Source: Numida meleagris (taxonomy: Eukaryota > Chordata > Aves > Galliformes > Numididae). From it: a stretch of 64,000 bases of DNA. The position numbers were made by a program, and so were the translations under genes. The notes under the pieces were generated by a model. It was given only the letters and a program-made list of their open reading frames with translations, was not told the origin of the DNA and did no database searches. The DNA lies in the NCBI RefSeq assembly GCF_002078875.1, contig NW_018364550.1, positions 45,582 to 109,581 of the forward strand. The letters are read 5' to 3'. Shown one piece after another: positions 40,701 to 52,712 of the stretch (the stretch's first letter is position 1; the number at the start of each line of letters is the position of its first letter).

Positions 40701-43350
40701 GAACACAGGAACAGCTGAAATAAGCTGCTCAAGGGCACTGTGTCCAGCTGTCAGCAGGAATGCATACGGGACACAGTCAGGAAGCAAGGGATAATGCTGG
40801 GTGAAGCAATACAGGAAGTCATGGGTGTAATGAGGGATGGCAAGAAGGAGGGAGTAAAAATAAGCATGTGTGTATATGCACAGGGAACATGCAGACAGAA
40901 ACCATAAGGACTGTTGTTGTGGTGGAGAGAGATGTAAATCCTTATAAAAGCTTCTTAGTTCCAGTGTTCATGGGAGAAAAAAATCTGCTCAGCTTTTCCT
41001 TTTTGGGGTGTGAGGATAACTAGGAGAACAGACTGAAAGGGTATTGTGTGTTGGTTTTTGGCTTTGGGTTATTTTTTTTCTTATGAAGCTTAGAAGAAAG
41101 ATCTCAAGAGTTGTTTTGTTGGCAGATGTAGAAAAATTCTTTTTTAATGTTAGATAATCAGTTATTGACAAAGTTGCATAAAGTAATGAGTTAAGAGCCA
41201 AAATACAGAATTAGTTGTTGTAAAGTATGATATTGAAAAAGGTAATTGTTATTGGATAACTGAAAGGCAGTATGTAGCAAAACAGAATCACTTTAAACAG
41301 CCCCAGATGATCTCTCTTTCTCCCCTCCTCAAGATAGACAGAGGCTAAGAGGTCACAGGAGAGAATAAAAAAACACATAAAGACTCACTGTAGAACAGCT
41401 TAACTTCTGCAATTCTTTCCATTTTTCCCAATGATGTGATTGCAAAGAATAAAGAAAATAAATTAATGCCTGGATACAGATGTTGATAGTTTTCTGAATC
41501 TTCAGAACTTTCTCACAGATGCTGTTGGAAGTGGTGTGTGCTTCTGAATGCTTAAGGGAAGTCATATGCACTTTCCTTTCTAAAAACTATATTCTCCTTC
41601 TCTCTCTCTAATGGTAACGTACTAGCATGATCACATGAAATATTACTGATAAATTTTGGTACCACTTAAAAAAAAATACATTTAAGTACTAGACAAATTA
41701 TTTTGTTCTTAATGAATACATAAAAAAGAATTAGTATATCTAAAATCTAAATTACTTGTCTATACAAGTCTTTATTATTTATTTGCTAATTCCAGAGAAT
41801 TTACTCCAGAGTGAGGTAAACGATCCAGGTGACTTTACAGCTGTGTCATGAGGCACAACTATTAGATATAGCTCCCTGCAGACAGACAAGGTTGCGCAGC
41901 CCCTTACTCCAAGAAAGATCAGCACCTTAACACTCTCATTTTTAGAAAGAATCACTTCAAGGTTAGTTAAAGTTAGGGAAGGTAATAAACACTTTACAAT
42001 AAAAACAAAATACCAAAAGCATATTTACACTGTTGTGTGATATACCATCAGTGAAGGAAGAACTACAAAGGAGACTGAAGCAAAAGACTGAAAACGCAGT
42101 AGTGACTGCAGGAAATACCAGGGTAGCTATGGAGTCAGAAAGACTGGAGATAAGACTAGATAAGACAGGGAGGTTTCTGCTTTGCGGGAAAAGTATAAAT
42201 ATAGATTTGGATGGTGATGGTGTCAATTTTGATCAGTGGACTCTTTTTACACAATTACCATTTCAAAAATCATCTCTACATCATGCATTGTTTTCCAGCA
42301 GGTGCTAGTGAAAGCAGTACAATTTATCGCGGAGCCTGATATGCACACTCTATTGGAAAGGGCATCCGCAGAACTACAGCAGCATGTTGTTGTAATAAAA
42401 TGGTCCTTTCCCTCCCCAGTTAATAGGAGAGCACAAAAAGGGTGACTCAAGTAGGAAACAAGCCACGTAATTATCATGTGGGACAAATCCATAATGTGGT
42501 TTTATCAGGTGTGATCATAAGTGGTCATTTTGGAGTTGTATTTTCTTCTTGTTGTTATTATTGTTTGGAGCTTGCATTTGTTTTGTTTTTGTTTATTTTG
42601 CTTGTGCGCCATCTGTGAGTATTTCGTATTTGTGTGAGGAACCCACATTTGGCCTGCAATTTTTCAGGTAGCAAGCAGTCATTCTGAGCCCCACATGCAA
42701 TCCTTTCAGTTGAGATGAGTCTTTTTGAAGTTCTGATACGTGTCTGGTCTCATAACCTCTCCATTCTTATCAAAGGAGATACACATTATGTTTTTAGCCT
42801 CAATTTTTACCTGGAACACCTGAAATCTTTCTGTTAACCAGCACCAATTTAAAACTAACAATCAAAAAAAATAATAACAGTCTCAAGTTATTATTGGACA
42901 TGACAATTTCTATGCCATTCTCTTAATTGCTTGAAAACTTAAATGACTATCTTCCTTTCTAAAAGACTGTAAAACCACAAAATATATTGCTCTTTTAGTA
43001 TTAATAAGTTTGCTTTCTTGTGAAATAAATAACAAATGAAGGACTACTTCAAAACATAGAATCATAGAATGGCTTGGATTGAAAGAGATCTCAAGGATCA
43101 CCTAGTTCTAACCCCTCTGCCACGGGCAGGGTTGCCAAACACTAGCTCGAACACTAGATCAGGTTGCCAAGGGCCCTGTCTAGCCTGGCCTTGAACACCT
43201 CCAGGGACAGGGCATCCACAGCCTCTCTGGGCAGTCAGTTCCAGCACCTCTCCTGCCTATAAGCTCCCTTTAAATATTGGAGGGCTGTAACGATATCCCC
43301 GAGGCCTTCTTGTCTCCAGACTGAACAAGCACAGCTCCTTCAGCCTGTTC

Positions 43351-45355
43351 TCAGAGGAGAGGTGCTCCAGGATCCCTTCCTTCTGCTGTATCAACTGCAT
43401 CACTCAGCTTAGTGTCATCATAGAACCTGCTGAGGGTGCACTCAATCCCATCATCTAGATCATTGATAAAGATGTTAAAGAGTACTGGACCCAAGATGGA
43501 TGCCTGGGGAACAATGCTCATCACCACCCTCCTCCTGGACATGGAGCCATTGACCACAACCCTCTGGCTGTGACCTTCCAACCGATTCCTTATCCACCAA
43601 ATAGTCCATCCTTCAAATCCATCTCTTTCCAATTCAGAGATAAGGACGGGGTGAGGGACCACGTCAAAGGCCTTGCAGAAGTACACGTAGATGACATCAG
43701 TTACCTTCCCTTTGTCCATCGATGCCATCACCGTATCGTAGTAGACCACTAGACTGGTCAGGCACAACCTTCCCTTGGTGAAGCCATGCTGAGTGTATTG
43801 GATCATCTGGTCATTCCTCATGTGCCTTAGCATGTCTTCCAGGAGGATCTGTTTCATGATCTTCCCAGGCACAGATGCGAGGCTCACCAGCCTGCAGTTC
43901 CCCAGGTCCTCCTTCTTCCCTTCCTTATAAATGGAAGTGATGTTTCCCTTTTTCCAGTCATCAGGGACTTCCCCTGACAGCCACAGTTTTTCAAATATGA
44001 TGGAGAATGGCTCAGCAACCACATCAGCCAGCTCCCTTAGGATCCTGAGATGCATGTCAGCTGGCTCTATAGACTTGTACACATTCAGTCTCATAAGGTG
44101 GTCTCGAAGTTGCTCTGTTCTTACAGTGAGGGGGAGTTTTCTCCCCCAGTTCCCACCAAGAGGTTCAGGGATGTGAGAAATATTGAGAATCCTGGTTGCC
44201 AGTGAAGACTGAGGCAAAGAACTCATTGAATACCTCAGCCTTCCCCATATCATTGTAGCCAGTTCTCCCTTCTCATTTCTCAGAGGGTGTACACCCTCCT
44301 TGGCCTTTCTCTTCTGACCAATGTACCTGTAGAATCCTTTCTTGCTATTCTTCACATCCCTTGCTAAGTTTAGTTCCATCTCTGCTTTGGCTTTCCTGAT
44401 CCCATCTTCTGCATGTCCGGACAGCATCCCTGTATTCTTCTCAGGTACATGTCCTTGTTTCCATTACCTTCTTTTCCCTCAGTTTGACCAGCAGGTCCTT
44501 GCCAAGACACGTCAGTTTCCTGCCTCTTTTTCCTGCTTCCTTATTCTGATGGTTGGAGAGCTCTTGTGCTCTTAGAAAGGCATCCTTAAAGAGTAAACAG
44601 CTTTGCTCCATTCCTTTGTCTCTAAGGACAACTTCCCAGGAGATCTCATCCAGCAATTTCTTGAACAGCCTGAAGTTCACTCTCCTCAAGTTCAGAGTCC
44701 TGACTCCACTCCTTGCCAGGCCCACATTCCTCAAGATCACAAATACAACCAGGGCATGGTCACTGCAGCCCAGGTTGCGTCTAGTCTTAATGTCTTAAAC
44801 AACCTCTTCTGCATTGGTGAGTACCAGGTCCAGCAACACTTCACCTCTCGTCACTCTGTCCAGTACCCGAACCAAAAAGTTATCACTGATGGACTCCAGG
44901 AGTCTTCTGGATTGCTTGCTGCACACCACATTGTTTTCCCAGCAGACATTCACTTGACTGAAGACTCTCATCAGGATGAGAGTCTGTGAGCATGATACTT
45001 CTTGCAGCTGTAGCAAGAAGGCCTTGTCATCAGGCTCCCCTTGATAAGGTAGCCTGTAGTATACCCCAAATACCAGCTGTCCTTTATTGGCCTTGTATCT
45101 AATCTTAACCCACAGGCTCTCAACCTGTTCCTGACTGCTTCTCAGAGGGAGCTCCTCGCAGTCTATGTACTTTTTAACATAGAGGGCAACTGCTCCTACC
45201 TTGCCTATCCCTTCGAAAAAGCTTATAGCCATCAATGGTGGTATTCCAGTTACATGAATCTTCCTACCACGTTTCTGTGACAGCAATAAGATCATAGTTT
45301 TCCAAGTGCACAATGGTTTCCAACTCCTCCTGCTTATTTCCCACACCGTGTGCAT
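43351..45355 (-). pseudogene. CR1 ORF2 remnant
   Basis: Three blocks in different frames remain: 44795-45355 (endonuclease, with QVESLWVKIRYKANKGQ), 44441-44740 and 43351-44427 (reverse transcriptase, with [39 protein letters not shown] and [20 protein letters not shown]). The catalytic box reads F-Y-D-D. Frameshifts between the blocks and the deletion after the catalytic box make it non-functional. Confidence 0.85.
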
Positions 45356-45722
45356 TGGTATAAAGGCACTTCAGCTGGGCTTTCAGATGCGCTGCCTTCC
45401 TCGAGGAATCCTCCTCCAAACCTCCGGGACAAATCTGAGGTCTTTCTGTGCTGCTTCCTAAAGTGACAGTGTTCCCTGACAGCCAGCTTGCTGCCTAGTA
45501 TATTCTTGTCCGTCCTGGTCATTTGCATCCCATCCCATGTCAACATTTCTGGTTTGTCGAAGGTGTGCCCTAGATCATAGAACCCATAGTCTTTGGCATG
45601 ACAGCAACCATGCAGCCAATCATTCAACTGATCCTTTCTCCTCCTTCTGCCTGGATCCCAGTCTCCAACTGGGAAGATTGAAGAGAACACTACCTGTGCT
45701 CCCAATCCCTTCAAGATCTTCC
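45334..45722 (-). pseudogene. CR1 ORF1 esterase remnant
   Basis: A piece homologous to the ORF1 end of the 20306 copy: LGAQVVFSSIFPVGDWDPG, then LNDWLHGCCHAKDYGFYDL and LTWDGMQMTRTDKNILG. This is the carboxy-terminal end of the SGNH-like esterase domain. The open frame continues past the end of ORF1 into the intergenic part of CR1 (downstream), and upstream past 45722 into non-CR1 sequence. Confidence 0.72.
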
Positions 45723-45999
45723 ATATACACACATCTCCATGTTTAGAACTGACAAAGCTAGTTAAACTATTTATACCCACACACATACATTTAAAACTGC
45801 ATCAAATTCCTGCTACCTTGTCTAGTAAAAAACAATTACAAAACTACTGCATGAATTTTTGTTCTCTTAACAGGCAGAAGTTAGGAAGAAAACAACACAA
45901 ATTTTCAAGTGCTGTAAGAGTTCAAAGTAAACACCACATGAACACAGTGGATGTTTCATGCATGTTGCCTATGTTCCTACAAACAAATTGTAGGGGAAC

Positions 46000-46330
46000 T
46001 GCTGAGACATGGTCTGAACCACTGATTGAGCACCTGGAGGAAAGACCCAGTCAGCCCTGGGAGCACAGGTGAAGAGGTGAAGGCAATTCACCTGTGTGAC
46101 CGGAAGGGGTGGAGCCTGGCCTCATTTAAGGGCTGACTGCCACTGAGGAAGGATCTCTTTCTGAAGATCCCTCCTTGGTGGAAGCTTTTCCCTGCAAACC
46201 CTGAATCTTCTGTTACAGGTAAGTGATCTACTTCCCTTCCCCTGTAGCACCTTGCTATTGTGCCAGTCCTTCCACCTCTTTTGTAACACCTTTTCCATTG
46301 TGTTGGTCCTTCTGATTGCTACACAAGTGA
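46000..46330 (+). repeat. unclassified promoter-like repeat segment
   Basis: A GC-richer island in AT-rich intron. It contains a perfect 10-bp inverted repeat (cacaggtgaa at 46064-46073 and ttcacctgtg at 46087-46096), a TATA-like atttaagggctg, a consensus splice donor ttacag|gtaagt at 46213-46224, and two approximate tandem copies of a unit of about 40 bp (tgtagcaccttgctattgtg near 46240; tgtaacaccttttccattgt near 46280). The make-up suggests the 5' region or LTR of a retroelement on the plus strand, but I cannot name the family. Confidence 0.45.
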
Positions 46331-47193
46331 ACCTATCAACAAAACACCTATCTTGTCGATAAAAAGGTTTTGGGGGAGCCTAAATCTTGTGGCAGATTAA
46401 TATTTGCATAAAAGAAGCCACTAAGATGTCAGAATGAAGAGCATAAGAAATGCTACTTAATGTTTAGATAAGCCAGCAGAAGCAACACAAGAATTTGTAA
46501 AGGATGATTTCAAATATCATATCCCCATGATACCTGGGCACAAGCTAACTGTGATTCACTTGTGTGTGCAAACAGTACTGACATAGTTCTTATGTAATTA
46601 AGAGGGTTACCCTGCAAATTAAGGATAAATGTTTATATATCAAGCACCAGTTGCATTTTTAATTAAGAAGTAGCCATGACTGGATAAGAAAGGATTATGT
46701 CACAATTATAGAAGTATTTGAAAAAGAATAATGGCTGTTCTAGTATAGCTCTCTGTGAAGACTGTTTTCCCCATATTACTGAACTCCTAGGACTAAAGAA
46801 ACTAAAAGATTTGTATATGAGATCTATTTCTTCATATTATTCCCTGTATTTCTGAATACCACAGTAACAAAGGAAACTAAGACCAAACAGAAACTTAATA
46901 AAAACAGAAATTACTGCTAACAGTCTTAACTAAGAATTGTATTTACAGATTCCTTTATGGAACTAGTTCTGAGAAGAGACCTAGTGAGTTACAGGATGCC
47001 TCAAAGAGGAGCACACATTCAACATCATGGTTTTGGAAAGGTGAGTCTGGGGAAGTATAAAAGTATCTGACAGCACTAGCTGGCTTAGAATTTAGCAAGC
47101 GTTAACATGCCAATTCTTTGCAACAGAGCTTACAAAGCTGTGCTTTTCTTAAAAGACATTACTTAAGCAGAATTATGTAAATCAAACTTCTTA

Positions 47194-47403
<210 letters not shown>

Positions 47404-50192
47404 TTAAAAACAGAATAAAGAAAGCAAATGTATAAATCTGCTATTGGAACACTGAATACAATTTCCAGTAAGGCAAAGGCTCTCTCTATTCTACGTAACC
47501 AGTGTCTCTGGAGCTCTCCTTTACTGGGTAAGGTACATATGACCTGGGAATACCAAAAAAAAAAACACCTATCACATTAGAAAATGAAGGAAAAAAAAAA
47601 AAGACAAATCCACAGTACTGTGTCACATTATACTTCCAAACATCTTTCTTTCATTAAGTCAGCAAGACAGTTGGGGCTATCCAACAGATCTTGACTAAAC
47701 AGAATCAACACTAAACAGAAAAGATGGACATTGCAGACTATCATGAAATAACCTCTATAATATGAGTCAGAGCATGGGGGGGGGTTCCAAAGAAGGATTT
47801 ATAGCCAACATAGCAGATGTATGTAAACAGTTAAGTGGATTTGACAGAAGACCAACTTGCATTCTTTTTTTTTTTCCAGAGAAATTTGGCGAAAGGCAGC
47901 TAAGTCAACATATTTAGAAGCATAGTTTTTATGCATTGAATTGACAAAGCACTGTAAAATCTTTCAAGATTGAATAAGGGTCATTACTGGGGAATTTATC
48001 TAGTTGTGTATAAGACTGAGGTTAAGCAAGGGAAACCACTTAATTAAGGCTCTACACTATGGAGGAGGAAGAATATTCTTTTTCTGCCGGTGGTAGAAGA
48101 TTGATTCACTTCTGAGTTGTTAACATAATGCAACACTAAAATTATTTCTAATATAAACAGATTAGACAAAGTGTGCCAGTGAAGCTTGCATGTTTTGTTG
48201 TTGCAGCTGGGCAGATAAAAAGTTTACTATCCTAAGGTGTTTTTCTTAACCTGTGACATCTGCCAGCATACCTGCCCATATCTGTGCTCCCTAACCTGGC
48301 TCAGTCAAAATAATCCAGACTTGGAAAGATCTGAGGCCTTTAAACATGTCAACTATATGGTGCCCACATGTGAAGAGGCCTGGCCACCCATCCTTTAAAG
48401 AAAAGCAAATGTGCAACACATTTAAGAAACATTTGCAGGTGAAGTTATTCTTGGCAAAGATTTACTTTTTAAAAAAAAGAAGTGAGGAAATCCCATGTTA
48501 TCTTTTTCCCCTTAATTCATGTCTACAACTGTGCATTAAAACACACTATCTGTGGACAGAAATGCAGCTGATGAATGCAGATACTGTTCTATTCAATCTC
48601 AAGTGAGTGATTTTTTACGGAGCAATATACCTGTCCTAAACACAGGGCACAGAGAGAGAACATGTGATACTGTTGCAGACATGAATGAGTGCTATAGAGA
48701 AACCATTTTCCTGCCACGAAGAAGAAAAAAATAATCTTCAGATAGGTAGCACAGTAGCAAGTCACCTGGTCAAGCTGCGTTAAAAAAAAAAACTACAGAC
48801 TCAAAAAAAAAAAAAGTCTAGAAGTCACACAGCACTTCTCCAAATAACACGTGTGAGGAAAAAGGGAGAACAAGAAATAAGTATTTTTGAAGTTCTTTTA
48901 AAAGACTCTTCTTTACCCAGCTTGTCATGTTTGAGACTTCTAAATACTTCATCAAGGTTAATAGGTTCTAAGGTCCTGGCCACCCTGTTAGACTGATTTT
49001 TCAGGCTGAAACAGAATGCTCATTAGTTGCTGTATAGCCTTGCATTCTTCCCTGTCTCTCTCTCACCTCTAATGCACAGTACAATTATTGAAGAGAAAAA
49101 CAGGTAAGGGAAGTCTAGCCGCAAAGTAAAGTCTTACCAGACTTCATAAAACCACCCTCATTTCATTTCTCAGAGGAGGACACATGCATGTAGCATTTGC
49201 TTTAAGATTCTGCAGTGCTTCCAGTCAGCTCTGATAACCTCTGCTCCATTTCTGCAATAGCTTTTTCTACTATCATCTTTTTGTTTACCATCACCCTGCT
49301 TAAAAGCCCACAGGTTTTAATGTCTACATTAAAAACCTTTGGAACCAAACATGCTCCAGCTGATGGCATCAAGGCTGTGTTTCACTCGGGAAGCTGGGTT
49401 TTTCACCACTGCCAAAGTAATCCAGGTTATAGTTTGAAAACCACTTTTTTCAGCAACAGCTGCTTTAAGCAACTTCCTGCAGATCATCTCTTGCTTGCAG
49501 TACAGTACTTACGTGGCTACAGGGCAAAAAGGATTCAAGGAACAGGTTTGGTCTAAAATAATCAGTTATCAATCTGAATGAACTCCAGTGCAATATAGTG
49601 CTCTACAAACATTTCCACTGGCATGCAGGCTGCAGGTTTCTGTAGCTGCTTAAACCAGGTGCCAGCAATAATCACTGAGTTCCCAGTTTCAGGTTTTTTT
49701 TTCAGAAAGTAAGCACTTCCCCACAACAGTTGAGCAAGTGGCACAGGGTGTGGGAATGGAAGGAGATGGGAAGAACTGTTTAAAACAGCTGTAAGAAATG
49801 CACCCCCCTTACAGCTAGTACAGATAGTTTACAGCTGTAAACTCCTATTACGGCAGAGGTGTCTGCAGATATTTCTACAGAGATCTCAAATCGTTTTTGC
49901 AAGTAACATCAAACTGCTTACATCTGTCTAGTACCAGTTCCTCTTTTAGACGCCTCAGATTCTTGTAGGATTACATAACAGTTGGTAAGTGAGCCACATA
50001 TAAATAGTGCAAAAAGATGATGTTCAGACATACAGACACTGTAAATGATGGTAAACCAGCCATACAGAGAAGCTAAGGATCATTCTCTCTCCCCTTCAAA
50101 CATATTTAATTAAAATTTAATTAAAAACAAACAAAAACAACAACAACAAACCAAAGCCTACAGGATATAGCAAAACATTCATCAATACGGAC

Positions 50193-50345
50193 TCTCTGAA
50201 CAAGCTCCCCAGAGTAGTTGTGGAGTCTGCTTCTCTGGAGATACTCAAAACCTGCCTGGAAACTTTTCTGTGCAACCTATTCTGCTCTAGCAGCGGTGTT
50301 GGACTAGATGATCTCCAGAGATCCCACTCATATTAGAGCCAAATC
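50193..50345 (+). mobile_element. CR1 3' fragment, plus strand
   Basis: Short forward CR1 3' region: caagctccccagagtagttg, gagatactcaaaacctgcct, ggactagatgatctccagag. It is 5'-truncated and stops before the terminal tail. Opposite to LRP6. Confidence 0.78.
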
Positions 50346-50637
50346 TCTCTCTAATCTAATAAAAATAGTACCACATCATACTAAAACTGATTCTGTGTTT
50401 TTTCTATTTCAGTAACTAATGATTTTATTTTTAAAAAAAGTTTTTAAATAACCTTAAGATTTTTTGTCTTACTGTTAAAAGCCATGTAAATCAGACTTTA
50501 GTAGTAAGACTTTAGAAACCGGTGTGAGCTGTTATAAAAATTAACAGAATAACTGTATTATTTATGTGCATGGATAATTTTCATATTTTGTGCTCATGTC
50601 GAGAAACATTACAGGTCCCCCTCAGAGAATTAAGGTC

Positions 50638-51990
50638 ATGGAATCATAAGATTGCTCAGGTTGGAAAAGACCTTCAAGATCATCAAGTCCAACCACAACC
50701 TAACCATACTACCCTAACTCTAAGAACTCACCACTAGATCATGTCCCTGAGCACCACATCCAAACGGTTTTTAAACACATTTAGGGATGGTGACTCAACC
50801 ACCTCCCTGGGGAGCCTATTCCAGTGCTTAACAACTCTTTCTGTAAAGTTTTTCCTGATATCCAACCTAAACCTCCCCTGGCGCAACTTGAGGCCATTTC
50901 CCCTTGTCCTGTCACTTGTCACCAGTGAGAACAGACCAATCCCGCTCTCACTGAAATCACCTTTCAGGTATTTGAAGAGAGCAATGAGGTCTCCCCTCAG
51001 CATCCTCTTCCCCAGACTAAACAGCCCCAGTTCCTTTAGTCCCTCCTTGTAGGGCATATTCTCCAAGCCCTTCACAAGCTTTATTGCCCTTCTTTGGACC
51101 TGCTCCAGCACCTCCATGTCCTTTCTGTACTGAGGTGCCCAAAACTGAACACAGTACTCAAGGTGGGGCCTCACTAGTGCCAAGTACAGGGGCAGGATTA
51201 CTTCCCTAGTCCTGCTCACCATACCATTCCTGATCCAAGCCAGGATGCCATTGGCTTTCTTGGCCACCTGGGCACACTGCTGGCTCATATTCAGCTGACT
51301 GTCCATCAGCACACCAAGGTCCCTTTCAATCAGGCAGCTTTCCAGCCACTCCTCCCCAAGCCTGTAGGGTTGCCTGGGGTTGTTGTGACAAAAATGCAGG
51401 ACCCGACACTTGGATCTATTGAAACTCATAAGGTTTACCTTGGCCCACTGATCCAGTCTATCCAGGTCCCTCTGTAGAGCCTTTCTACCCTCAGGCAGAT
51501 CAACACTCTCCCAACTTCATGTCGTCTGCACACTTACTGAGGGTACACTCAATCCCCTCATCAAGATCATTAATAAAGATGCTGAATAGGAGCGGCCCCA
51601 GTACTGAGCCCTTGGGGATACCGCTCGTGACTGGTTGCCAACTGGATTTAACTCCATTGACCACAACTCTCTGGGCCCAGCCATCCAGCCAGTGTTTCAC
51701 CCAGCAGAGCGTATACCCATCCAAACCATGGGCAGCCAGCTTCTCCACAAGGATGCTGTGGGGGACAGTGTCAAAGGTTTTACTGAAGCCCAGGTAGACT
51801 ATGCTTGCCTTCATCGACTAAGCAGGTTACCAAGTCATAGCATGTCATAGAATGAAATCAAGTCAAGGAGGATCTACCATTCATGAACCCATGCTGACTG
51901 GGCCTGATCCCTTGGTTGACCTTTAATTGATCCATAATAGCTCCCAAGATTATCCATTCCACAACCTTCCCTGGCACTGAGGTGAGACTG
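50638..51990 (-). mobile_element. CR1, truncated within reverse transcriptase
   Basis: From the 3' terminus (gaatcataagattgctcagg) through a 231-residue open stretch (50734-51429: [40 protein letters not shown]) and a 104-residue stretch (51500-51814: [34 protein letters not shown]). The catalytic box reads C-A-D-D. The frame shifts between 51430 and 51500. 5' truncation is near 51990. Same strand as LRP6. Confidence 0.9.
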
Positions 51991-52127
51991 ATGGTACTGA
52001 GGTGAGTCCATCAAGTAGGAAAGAGGAAGGGTCTTAGGCATCAGTAGGTATGGTGTTTTGTTTGACTGTGGCCCAGAGTGTTTGTTACTCCCCTAATGAA
52101 TTTGTAAAATGTTTATCTTACATAGTT

Positions 52128-52698
52128 TGTTGTGGTTTAGGTCAGCAGGTGTGGTTTAAGCCAGCAGGTGGCTCAGCACCACAAAGTCCTTTGCCCACTC
52201 CCCCCCTTCCCAGTGGGATGGGGGAGAGAATCGGGGGAAAAAAAATAGAACTCATAAGTTGAGATAAAACTACCTACTAAGAGGTAGAGAAAAGGAAAAG
52301 GTTGATAGTTAACGACTATCTGTACCTATTTATACATATGAATGTATATACCAACTGATGCACAAGCAAATGCCCATCACCCATCAACTGATGCCCAGCT
52401 AGCCCCCCACCCGCAAGCAAGCAGAGTCGAGAACTCCCAATCACTTCAGTACTCCTTCTACATGATGTCTTATGGTATGGAATATCCCTTTGGCCAGTTT
52501 AAGTCAGCTGTCCTAATTCTGCTCCCTCCCAGCTCCTTGGGCTCTTTGTTGAGAACAGCCTTGGCTCCACACAACACTGCTTAGCAACAACTATAAACAT
52601 CTGTGTGATATCAACGTTGTTTTTCTCCTAGAACATAAACAATATATCATACCAGACACTCTGAAGAAAACAATTCCATCCCAGCTGAAACTAAGACA
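52128..52698 (-). mobile_element. 3' LTR of the ERVL-like provirus
   Basis: On the minus strand it runs from TGTCTTAGTTTCAGCTG to AAACCACAACA. It shares atgatgtcttatggtatgga, tttggccagtttaagtcagc and other blocks with the LTR at 61600, in the same orientation. The outer flank tagtt matches cagtt on the other side with one change. Confidence 0.85.
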
Positions 52699-52712
52699 AT
52701 ATCCACCCCCTA
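52699..52712 (-). promoter_or_regulatory. polypurine tract of the provirus
   Basis: Immediately before the 3' LTR start (TGTCTTAG), the minus strand reads AATAGGGGGTGGATAT. A G-rich purine tract in this position primes plus-strand synthesis in retroviruses. Its survival between CR1 and LTR shows where the CR1 inserted. Confidence 0.7.

Larger units (their letters stand above)
43055..45722 (-). mobile_element. CR1 LINE with internal deletion
   Basis: This copy has the 3' terminus (catagaatcatagaatgg at 43055), reverse transcriptase, endonuclease and the end of ORF1. Compared with the copies at 20306 and 52713, a stretch of several hundred bases of the ORF2 3' part is missing at about 43372-43385: the text passes from gagaggtgctccagg (normally near the end of ORF2) directly to ctgtatcaactgcatcactc, just after the catalytic box. 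It is 5'-truncated near 45722 in ORF1. Same strand as LRP6. Confidence 0.9.

Noticed and set aside
42033..42445. Plus-strand open frames of 91 and 69 residues
   Set aside because: No recognised domain, the frames overlap in different phases, and the short length is common by chance in the window. I could not link them to a gene or element family.
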